Below, in pieces: positions 1 through 5,171 of a stretch of 5,171 nt of DNA. The stretch covers positions 3,895-9,065 of the forward strand of contig DGSB01000005.1 in assembly GCA_002390045.1 (NCBI GenBank), written 5' to 3'. The translations under genes and the position numbers were made by a program. Source of the stretch: Fibrobacter sp. UBA4373. Its GTDB lineage: Bacteria; Fibrobacterota; Fibrobacteria; Fibrobacterales; Fibrobacteraceae. Position 1 is the first letter of the stretch. Each line of letters opens with the position of its first letter. The notes beneath the pieces are model-generated. The model worked only from the letters and a program-made list of their open reading frames with translations, made no database searches and was not told where the DNA came from.

Positions 1-807
1 GTGGGCAAGACCGAACTGGCCAAGACGTTGGCGGAAGTGTTGTTTGACGATGTGAAGAACATGATCCGCATCGACATGAGCGAATACATGGAAAAGCACA
101 GTATTTCCCGCTTGATCGGTGCGCCTCCGGGATATGTCGGCTACGAAGAAGGCGGTGGACAGCTTACCGAAAAGGTGCGCAAGCACCCGTACTCGGTCGT
201 GCTCTTGGATGAAATCGAAAAGGCGCATCCGGACGTCTATAATTTGTTGTTGCAAATTTTGGATGACGGTCAGCTTACCGATAGTTTTGGCCGCAAGATC
301 AACTTCAAGAATACGATCATCATCATGACGTCGAACGTCGGCGCTCGTGAAGTCAAGCACAGCACCGGAATGGGCTTTACCAAGCTTTCCGAATCGGATG
401 ATTATGAACGTATGGAAGCGACGATTCATGAAGAAGCGAAGAACGTTTTCTCGCCGGAATTCTTGAACCGTATTGACGACCAGATTGTTTTCCGCAGCTT
501 GAACAAGAAGGACCTGATTCAGATTGTGGACATTCTTCTTGCCAATGTGCAGAAGAACCTTTCGGAACGCGGCGTGCTTCTCGAATTCTCGGAAAAGGCG
601 AAGGAAGTGATCGTGGATCACGGCTATGATCCGGCTTTGGGAGCAAGACCGCTCCGCAGAAGCATTCAGCAGCTCGTGGAAGATGAACTTTCGGAAGGCC
701 TTCTGATGGGAACGTTCACCGATTTCTCGACAATCAAAATCGATGTCGATGAAAATGGCAAAAAGTTGACTTTCACCAAGGAAGATTTGCCCGGGAAAAA
801 TCCCTAA
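1..807 (+). CDS. clpC: ClpC-type ATP-dependent Clp protease ATPase subunit, C-terminal part (5' end outside window)
   Basis: This is the second AAA+ module (D2) and C-terminal end of a Clp/Hsp100 unfoldase, which threads substrates into the ClpP peptidase in the cytoplasm. The frame is open at base 1. The opening GTG is not a start: it encodes the Val of a Walker A motif (VGKTE), so the N-domain and D1 lie upstream. Visible in window-local residues: pore loop GYVG at 44-47, Walker B LLDEIEKAH at 68-76, sensor 1 TSN at 110-112, a probable arginine finger in FLNRID (R157), and sensor 2 GARPLRR at 214-220. A tripeptide MGF (124-126) sits where ClpP-binding Clp ATPases carry the IGF/VGF loop. This favours ClpC or ClpA over ClpB, which lacks that loop. 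The short C-terminus and general similarity to ClpC favour ClpC. Stop TAA at 805-807; bioB follows after 14 bases. Confidence 0.9.
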   Translation: MGKTELAKTLAEVLFDDVKNMIRIDMSEYMEKHSISRLIGAPPGYVGYEEGGGQLTEKVRKHPYSVVLLDEIEKAHPDVYNLLLQILDDGQLTDSFGRKINFKNTIIIMTSNVGAREVKHSTGMGFTKLSESDDYERMEATIHEEAKNVFSPEFLNRIDDQIVFRSLNKKDLIQIVDILLANVQKNLSERGVLLEFSEKAKEVIVDHGYDPALGARPLRRSIQQLVEDELSEGLLMGTFTDFSTIKIDVDENGKKLTFTKEDLPGKNP

Positions 808-810
808 GGC

Positions 811-814
811 AGGA
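811..814 (+). promoter_or_regulatory. Ribosome binding site of bioB
   Basis: AGGA lies 7 bases before the bioB ATG at 822, in the short gap right after the clpC stop codon. It supports the ATG at 822 as the start and fits read-through from clpC. No promoter could fit in the 14-base gap itself. Confidence 0.6.
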
Positions 815-821
815 CAGTTCT

Positions 822-1793
822 ATGGCAAAAGAAGATCTTTTGGAGTTGGCCCAGAGGATTATTGATGGCCATCGCATTCAGCGCGGTGACGATCTCTCCA
901 TTTTCCTAACAGGCAATTTGGACGAGCTTTTGACCGGTGCCGGTTGGATTCAAAAGTATTTTTGCGGCAATCACGTTGACCTTTGTACGATTATCAACGC
1001 GCGAAGCGGCCGTTGCCCGGAAAACTGCAAATATTGCGCCCAGTCTGCTCACAATCACACGGAATGCGAAGAATACCCGTTCCTTCCTCCGGAAAAGATT
1101 GTCGCGGAAGGCGCTCGCAATGCAAGCCTTGGCGTAAACCGCTATGCGCTTGTGACGGCAGGCCGTGCGCTGACAGGTAAAGAATTCGACATGGCGATTG
1201 AAGCCTATGAAGAAATGCACCGCACGCTGAAAATCGGCCTTTGTGCGAGCATGGGATTCCTTTCCCGAGAACAGATTGAAAGGCTCAAGGCCGCAGGCGT
1301 GACCCGTTACCATCATAACATCGAAACCAGCCGTCGCAACTTTCCGAACATTTGCACCACGCACACTTACGAAGACAAAATGCGCGAAATTCGCATGGTC
1401 AAGGAAGTGGGCATGGACGTCTGTTCCGGCGGAATCATCGGCATGGGTGAAACTTGGGAAGACCGATTGGACATGGCGATCAGCCTTGCGGAACTCGGAA
1501 TCGATTCTATTCCGATTAACGCATTGATGCCGATTCCAGGTTCGCCGCTGGAACATTTAAAGCAGATTTCCGCAGATGACTTGATGCGGACTTTTGCCTT
1601 TTTCCGCTACATCAATCCGACGGCAAATATCCGCATGGCAGCGGGCCGAAAGATTATGCCGGATTTTGGCGAAAAGGCTTTTGTCTCGGGCGCGAGCGCT
1701 TGCATCACGGGCGATATGCTCACGACAAGTGGCACCACGATCCGTGGCGATATCGCAATGGTTCAAAAGCTCGGGCTTACAAACTCGGTTTAG
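822..1793 (+). CDS. bioB: Biotin synthase, radical SAM enzyme, probably the anaerobic (Type II) form
   Basis: BioB makes biotin from dethiobiotin by radical-SAM sulfur insertion, the last step of the pathway. The protein has 323 residues (E. coli BioB has 346, mostly a longer C-terminal tail). The [4Fe-4S]/SAM motif CPENCKYC gives Cys65, Cys69 and Cys72. HHNIETS (164-170) matches the substrate/SAM segment of E. coli (NHNLDTS), CSGGIIGMGET (201-211) and RMAAGR (271-276) match conserved BioB blocks. Against E. coli, the auxiliary-cluster ligands Cys128, Cys188 and Arg260 align with Cys141, Cys201 and Arg271. The Cys97 position falls at Ala109 in RYALVTAGR. Extra cysteines sit at 55 (VDLCTII) and 178 (NICTTHT). 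This pattern suggests a different auxiliary cluster. The ATG at 822 has a good AGGA upstream. No other biotin gene is in the window, so the rest of the pathway must lie elsewhere or be absent. The 3' end overlaps the convergent YbaK gene by 17 bp. Confidence 0.95.
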   Translation: MAKEDLLELAQRIIDGHRIQRGDDLSIFLTGNLDELLTGAGWIQKYFCGNHVDLCTIINARSGRCPENCKYCAQSAHNHTECEEYPFLPPEKIVAEGARNASLGVNRYALVTAGRALTGKEFDMAIEAYEEMHRTLKIGLCASMGFLSREQIERLKAAGVTRYHHNIETSRRNFPNICTTHTYEDKMREIRMVKEVGMDVCSGGIIGMGETWEDRLDMAISLAELGIDSIPINALMPIPGSPLEHLKQISADDLMRTFAFFRYINPTANIRMAAGRKIMPDFGEKAFVSGASACITGDMLTTSGTTIRGDIAMVQKLGLTNSV

Positions 1794-2271
1794 GTTCTGC
1801 GATTGCGGCGACGGTGGCGTTTACCGCTTTCACCAAATCTTTGGGATCGAGTTTCAGCTGTAAACCGCGTTGGCCTGCGCTCACATAGATGTAGTCAAAG
1901 TTCAAAGCCGTTTCATGGATAAATACCGGGAACGGCTTTTTGAGCCCAATGGGGGAGCAGCCTCCGCGAATATAACCGGTAAGCGGCAAAAGCTCTTTGA
2001 GCGGGACCGTTTCAACGCTCTTGTTCTTGGAAACCTTCGCGAGACCTTTCAAAAAAATTTCCAAGTGTCCCGGCACGACGCCGATAATCGGACCGGTTTT
2101 GTCTCCGCGGACAAGGATTGTTTTAAAGACGCGCTCTACGGGCTCGCCTAAAGTGGCTGCCACGTGCTCTGCACCGAGATCGTTTTCGTCTACAGGATAC
2201 GGAATTAATTCGTACGCAATGTGCTTTTGGTCCAAGCTGCGTGCTGCATTGGTCTTTTTGATCTTTTCCAT
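1777..2271 (-). CDS. ybaK: YbaK/EbsC-family Cys-tRNA(Pro)/aminoacyl-tRNA deacylase
   Basis: YbaK proteins act in the cytoplasm as trans-editing factors that hydrolyse mischarged tRNA, chiefly Cys-tRNA(Pro). This 164-residue protein matches the family length (E. coli YbaK has 159). It carries the expected blocks: VFKTILV (48-54) with the conserved Lys50, equivalent to the key Lys46 of the Haemophilus protein; VVPGH (65-69); GYIRGGCSPIG (99-109); and YVSAGQRGL (129-137). The C-terminus ends in a short Ala/Pro-rich tail. No signal peptide or membrane segment is seen. The start ATG at 2271-2269 lies 3 bp beyond the sirtuin stop, with a weak AAGAAG (2283-2278) overlapping the end of that gene, so coupling to upstream translation is likely. 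The family also includes ProX-like and EbsC members with other specificities, so the exact tRNA substrate is not proven. The stop lies inside the 3' end of bioB on the other strand. Confidence 0.9.
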   Translation of the reverse strand: MEKIKKTNAARSLDQKHIAYELIPYPVDENDLGAEHVAATLGEPVERVFKTILVRGDKTGPIIGVVPGHLEIFLKGLAKVSKNKSVETVPLKELLPLTGYIRGGCSPIGLKKPFPVFIHETALNFDYIYVSAGQRGLQLKLDPKDLVKAVNATVAAIAEPKPSL

Positions 2272-2274
2272 TTT

Positions 2275-2973
2275 TTACTTCTTGATCTTTTTCAAAAATT
2301 CTTCACACCAGCGGGGAACGATTTCGGTCGCTTTTCCCTGGATGTTCGTATCGGTTGTCGGATCGCCTGGATTAATCTCTAAATTCAAACAGGTGACATG
2401 TGCGCCGAAGTGCTTGGCGACCTGCTTGAAGCCGGCGGCCGGGTAAACGACGCTGCTCGTACCGATGTATACAAATTCATCTGTATTTTGCAGGGCGTAT
2501 TCGATTTGATCCATATACAGGGGAATTTCGCCAAACCAGACGATATGCGGGCGGCTCATAGCTCCGCAGACCGGGCATTTGGTTTCCATCGTCTCTTCGC
2601 CGGTAAAATCAAAAATGTGATCTTCGTTTTTTTCGCAGCGAAGCTGATTCAGGTAGCCGTGCATATGCAAGACGCGTTTAGAGCCGGCGCGTTCATGCAG
2701 GTCGTCTACGTTTTGGGTGATGAGCAAAAAGTCGTCGCCGAGTTCCTTTTCGAGTTGGGCGAGCGCGATGTGTGCCGCGTTCGGTTTGAACTTGGGAAGC
2801 CCGGTACGAAGGCCGTTGTAAAAATCCTTGACGCGTTTTTTATCGCGGAAGTAGCCTTCGGGTGTTGCGACCGCTTCGATCGGTTCGTTTTCCCACAGAC
2901 CGTCGTTTCCGCGGAAGGTGCGGAGTCCGGATTCTGCGCTAATTCCTGCGCCTGTCAAGACGACGAGTTTCAT
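2275..2973 (-). CDS. cobB: Sir2-family NAD-dependent protein deacylase (CobB/SIRT5-like)
   Basis: Sirtuins remove acyl groups from lysines using NAD+, giving nicotinamide and O-acyl-ADP-ribose. The 232-residue protein starts right at the Rossmann strand. Seen: GAGISAESGLRTFRG (8-22), TQNVDDLHERAG (86-97), the catalytic His105 in HMHG, VWFGE (145-149), GTS (171-173) and NLE (197-199). ATPEGYFRD and VYPAAGF strongly resemble E. coli CobB. The zinc module shows only Cys113, Cys133 and Cys136; CobB also lacks a clean first CxxC pair. Class III sirtuins use a Tyr-x-x-Arg pair to bind succinyl or malonyl groups. Here the segment is FYNGLR (51-56), with Tyr52 but the Arg one place late at 56, and the following loop is about two residues shorter than in CobB. 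Acyl preference is therefore uncertain. The start ATG overlaps the peptidase stop (ATGA), with GAAGGA 8 bases upstream. This is a housekeeping-type stand-alone sirtuin with no fused defence domain. Confidence 0.92.
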   Translation of the reverse strand: MKLVVLTGAGISAESGLRTFRGNDGLWENEPIEAVATPEGYFRDKKRVKDFYNGLRTGLPKFKPNAAHIALAQLEKELGDDFLLITQNVDDLHERAGSKRVLHMHGYLNQLRCEKNEDHIFDFTGEETMETKCPVCGAMSRPHIVWFGEIPLYMDQIEYALQNTDEFVYIGTSSVVYPAAGFKQVAKHFGAHVTCLNLEINPGDPTTDTNIQGKATEIVPRWCEEFLKKIKK

Positions 2974-4349
2974 CGGCTAAGTCCTTCAAAAAAGAGTGCT
3001 TCGGCAATGATGCCGCTTTCAAAGTCCTTGAGTCCAAGGCTTTCGTTTTCGCCATGGGCGTTACACTTGGGATCTTCGAGCCCGGTCATCAAAATAGGAA
3101 TGTCTCCGAATGTGTTACGGAAGAGCTGTGCGCCCGGAATCGATGCTCCGCAGCCGATGAACTTGGCTTCGGTTCCGTAGGCCTTGGTCATGGCGTTCCG
3201 CATGAGCGTATAGTACGGATGCGAAACATCTGTGGTGAACGGGTTTGCTCCGTCTTCCGGGAAAACGGAAAGTTCAAGCCCGCTCGGGCAGTGCTTTTTC
3301 AAATGGTCGATCAAGCGGAGCGTGCAGCGGTCTGCCTGCATTCCCGGTGCGAGGCGAATGCCGATGCGCGCATAGGCGGAATCTTGGAGAACATTGCCAG
3401 CCTGTGTTCTGGATCCTGCTTCGAATGCGGTGACGACGATCGAAGGCTTTCTCCAGAGCGACGTGAGAATTTCATCCTTATCGCAGAGAAGGTCGGTGTT
3501 CGGAAGAACTCCCGCTTCTTGGCGGAACTTTTCTTCGGTGTAATTCAAGGCTTTGTAACTGGCGAGTTCTTCGGCTGTAGGCGGTGTAATGCCATCGTTA
3601 AAGTGTTCCACCAAAATGTTGCCTTCGCTATCGGTAAGCGAAGCGATCATTTTGCAGAGTGCCTGTACCGGATCCGGAATCGGGCCTGACCAGGAGCCGG
3701 AATGGAGAGGAGTCTTGATCGCCTTCAAGACGACCGAGACCGCGGACATGCCGCGCAGACTCGTGGTAATCGAAGGCACGCCTTCGTCAAAGTTTGAAAG
3801 GTCTGCAATGATGACGGCGTCGCACTTGAGAAGATCCTTGTTCTTGTTCAAGATGGATTCAAAACCCGAGCTTCCGCATTCTTCTTCGCCTTCGATCAGG
3901 AACTTGATGTTTGGCATGCGGTTTCCGCAAACGGCAAGCGCCTGTGTCACGGCGGCAAAATGCAGGACGATGCCCGACTTGTCGTCTGCGGCTCCACGGC
4001 CGTAAAGACGGCCTTCGCGGGTTTCGGGAATGAACGGCGAGCTGATCCAAAGGGCTTCGCGCATGGTCGGTTGAACATCGTGATGCGCGTAAAGGAGAAT
4101 GGTCGGATTCTTGGGATTTGTCTTGAGTTCCGCAAAGACTGTCGGACGCCCGCTAGGCGGTGTCAGCAACCGGGCGTTTTCAAATCCCTGGCTTTCAAAA
4201 AGTTCCTTGACCGCGTTCGCGGAACGTAAAACTTCGTTTTGGTCAAAATTGTCAAAACTGATCGATGGAATACGGATCAAATTTTCTAGCGTCTTGACAT
4301 AACGGGGGAACATTTCGTGAATTCGGGCTGGTAAAGTTTCGTTCATCAT
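2970..4349 (-). CDS. M20-family metallopeptidase, dipeptidase/carnosinase-like
   Basis: M20 peptidases are two-zinc hydrolases that cleave dipeptides or related amide bonds. No signal peptide is visible, so this one is probably cytoplasmic and helps recycle peptides to amino acids. The 459-residue length suits the carnosinase-like (CNDP2/PepV-type) branch. All expected metal and catalytic residues appear by motif: His89 and Asp91 in AHHDV, bridging Asp122 in GRGAADDKSG, Glu156 (general base) and Glu157 in EGEEECGSSG, Asp183 in IIADL, and the last ligand His432 in AHGENE. HSGSWSG (216-222) carries the His that in dimeric members reaches into the partner's active site, within the inserted lid/dimerisation domain. 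Two tandem ATG codons (4349 and 4346) are possible starts; AGGT at 4358-4355 suits either. It heads the sirtuin and YbaK genes, overlapping the former by 4 bp. A DapE/ArgE-like amidohydrolase role is less likely but not excluded; substrate is unknown. Confidence 0.9.
   Translation of the reverse strand: MMNETLPARIHEMFPRYVKTLENLIRIPSISFDNFDQNEVLRSANAVKELFESQGFENARLLTPPSGRPTVFAELKTNPKNPTILLYAHHDVQPTMREALWISSPFIPETREGRLYGRGAADDKSGIVLHFAAVTQALAVCGNRMPNIKFLIEGEEECGSSGFESILNKNKDLLKCDAVIIADLSNFDEGVPSITTSLRGMSAVSVVLKAIKTPLHSGSWSGPIPDPVQALCKMIASLTDSEGNILVEHFNDGITPPTAEELASYKALNYTEEKFRQEAGVLPNTDLLCDKDEILTSLWRKPSIVVTAFEAGSRTQAGNVLQDSAYARIGIRLAPGMQADRCTLRLIDHLKKHCPSGLELSVFPEDGANPFTTDVSHPYYTLMRNAMTKAYGTEAKFIGCGASIPGAQLFRNTFGDIPILMTGLEDPKCNAHGENESLGLKDFESGIIAEALFFEGLSR
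2982..2987 (-). promoter_or_regulatory. Ribosome binding site of the sirtuin gene, inside the peptidase gene
   Basis: On the minus strand GAAGGA lies 8 bases before the sirtuin ATG and is embedded in the last codons of the upstream peptidase gene. It fixes the start at 2973, which shares the ATGA overlap with the peptidase stop, an arrangement typical of translational coupling. Confidence 0.6.
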
Positions 4350-4395
4350 AGATAACCTGATTTTCTTTGTCTTTTTTTTATTAATTTAATCAAAT
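4350..4395. promoter_or_regulatory. Divergent intergenic region between the peptidase gene and pyrD
   Basis: This 46-bp, strongly AT-rich gap separates two divergent start codons and contains an eight-T run (4372-4379). It is too short for two separate full promoters, so promoter elements must overlap each other or the coding ends. On the minus strand, TCGACT (4406-4401) and TAATAA (4383-4378) are 17 bases apart and could be a poor sigma-70-like pair for the peptidase operon. The -35 half would lie inside pyrD. I see no convincing element for pyrD and no clear operator palindrome. That the region directs both transcripts is inferred from gene orientation. Confidence 0.4.
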
Positions 4396-5171
4396 ATGAC
4401 AGTCGAGTGCGAAAATCACGATTATTATTTGTTGAAAGGCGATAAACTTCTTGCCTTAATCCGTCGAATTTTCAAGAGTTCTCCCGAGTTTCGGCACGAT
4501 TCCTTGAAGCGTGTGGCACGCTTTGCCCCGTACATTCCTTTTATCGGAGGAAAACCCGATTTTACTCCGGAATTGAAAACGGTGATCCAGTTTCCGGACC
4601 GCAGCAATCCGATTACGTTGAGTGCTCCGATTATTCTCGCCGCCGGTGCCAATAAAACGGCAAAGCGTGTTTCGGACTATGCCAATCTTGGATTTGGCGG
4701 AGTCTCGGTGGGAACGGCGACGCGCCATTATCGTGAAGGAAACCAGCACCGTCCTCGAATCGGCTTTTTGGAAGAAGACCGTTCGATTTACAACAGCATG
4801 GGTTTGAACAATGACGGCGTAGAAGTCATTTCGAAGCGTGTTGATGACCAGCTGGTTCGCATTCACAAAAGCGGCATGAGCGTGGGCATTTCGGTTGCGG
4901 AAACTCCGGGGCTTACAAAGGAAACAGAAAAGCTTCAGGATGTTTTGGAAAGTTTTGCGATTGCCTACAAAAGCGCGGATTACATTGAAATCAACGTGAG
5001 TTGCCCGAATACGGGTGAAAATCGTTTGGACCTGGATACGCACTTTGTGGAAATGCTCTTTGCCGAAATCATGAACTATCGCAAGTCTCAAGCGATTCGC
5101 AAAGCGGTTTACGCAAAGCTGAGCCCGGATCTTTCGGAACACCAGCTGATTTCGACCTTGGACGTGCTCGT
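4396..5171 (+). CDS. pyrD: Dihydroorotate dehydrogenase, class 2-like, N-terminal part (3' end outside window)
   Basis: The frame is open from ATG 4396 to the window edge (258 residues seen; class 2 enzymes usually have about 340). PyrD is an FMN enzyme oxidising dihydroorotate to orotate in pyrimidine synthesis. Class 2 features: an N-terminal helical extension with SPEFRH (29-34), resembling DPERAH of E. coli PyrD, which in that class docks on the membrane and takes quinone. LAAGANK (81-87), GFGGVSVGT (99-107), SMGLNND (134-140), INVSCPNTGENR (199-210) and AKLSPDLSE (240-248) match the flavin and orotate blocks. The catalytic-base position, Ser175 in E. coli, is Cys203, as in class 1 enzymes. 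The GKNK stretch that follows the conserved strand in E. coli is replaced by SVAETPG (166-172). A stop codon in frame at 4387 limits the start; there is no Shine-Dalgarno before ATG 4396, and TTG codons at 4429/4432 are alternatives. The electron acceptor cannot be settled from this part. Confidence 0.92.
   Translation, partial: MTVECENHDYYLLKGDKLLALIRRIFKSSPEFRHDSLKRVARFAPYIPFIGGKPDFTPELKTVIQFPDRSNPITLSAPIILAAGANKTAKRVSDYANLGFGGVSVGTATRHYREGNQHRPRIGFLEEDRSIYNSMGLNNDGVEVISKRVDDQLVRIHKSGMSVGISVAETPGLTKETEKLQDVLESFAIAYKSADYIEINVSCPNTGENRLDLDTHFVEMLFAEIMNYRKSQAIRKAVYAKLSPDLSEHQLISTLDVL

Noticed and set aside
1..3. GTG at the first base as a start codon
   Set aside because: It encodes the Val inside the Walker A motif of a ClpC protein whose N-terminal half is outside the window.
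906..1556. Open frame of 216 codons on the minus strand
   Set aside because: It lies wholly antisense to bioB, whose motifs are unmistakable; the translation is rich in Arg, His and Phe and shows no recognisable domain.
1767..1778. Possible terminator hairpin (AAGC-TCGG-GCTT) near the bioB end
   Set aside because: The stem is only 4 bp and no T-tract follows.
1876..1876. Cys105 in GGCSPIG of the YbaK protein as an unusual active-site Cys
   Set aside because: From memory GGCSPxG is common in this family, so it is not a notable deviation from the E. coli GGISPLG version.
2275..2973. Sirtuin as part of an antiphage defence system (Thoeris-, DSR- or Sir2-Ago-like)
   Set aside because: It is a compact CobB-like deacylase with the catalytic His and no extra domain, next to housekeeping genes, with no partner such as TIR, Argonaute or HerA.
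2398..3180. Open frame of 260 codons on the plus strand
   Set aside because: It is antisense to the sirtuin and the end of the peptidase gene, both strongly supported by motifs; no domain is seen in it.
3054..3689. Open frame of 211 codons on the plus strand
   Set aside because: It is antisense to the M20 peptidase gene and reflects codon bias of that gene; no domain is recognised.
4456..5142. Open frame of 228 codons on the minus strand
   Set aside because: It is antisense to pyrD, which has clear flavin and orotate motifs; the translation looks like a reverse shadow.

Overview
The window holds six protein-coding genes packed almost end to end, about 98% coding. Codon use and G+C (near 50% by eye) look uniform from start to end. 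I see no mobile element, repeat array, CRISPR, tRNA or rRNA. The genes are core metabolism and protein maintenance, so this reads as ordinary chromosome rather than an accessory island. The best organism guess is an obligate anaerobe. The biotin synthase has the cysteine pattern I associate with the anaerobic form of the enzyme, and gene style and codon flavour resemble Fibrobacterota. That placement is a low-to-moderate confidence inference; spirochaetes or Bacteroidota remain possible.

Layout. On the + strand, 1-807 is the C-terminal part of a ClpC-type AAA+ unfoldase, cut by the window edge inside its second Walker A motif. After 14 bases comes bioB (822-1793), which is complete. On the - strand, reading right to left, lie three tightly linked genes: an M20 metallopeptidase of the dipeptidase type (4349-2970), a CobB/SIRT5-like sirtuin (2973-2275) and a YbaK-family aminoacyl-tRNA deacylase (2271-1777). 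The first two overlap by 4 bp (ATGA) and the next gap is 3 bp, so they look like one transcript with translational coupling. The YbaK gene converges on bioB and the two coding ends overlap by 17 bp. On the + strand, a dihydroorotate dehydrogenase gene (pyrD) starts at 4396, divergent from the peptidase gene, and runs off the right edge.

How they fit together. clpC-bioB could be read as one + strand transcript, but the two products share no pathway. The - strand trio shares a loose theme of amino-acid and protein turnover (dipeptide hydrolysis, protein deacylation, clearing mischarged tRNA); a functional link is inference only. pyrD belongs to pyrimidine synthesis and probably has its own promoter in or next to the 46-bp divergent gap.

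I found no convincing new multi-gene system. The points worth a second look are at residue level: the replaced auxiliary-cluster cysteine in BioB with extra cysteines elsewhere, a catalytic Cys in a PyrD that otherwise looks like class 2, and a shifted acyl-pocket Arg in the sirtuin.
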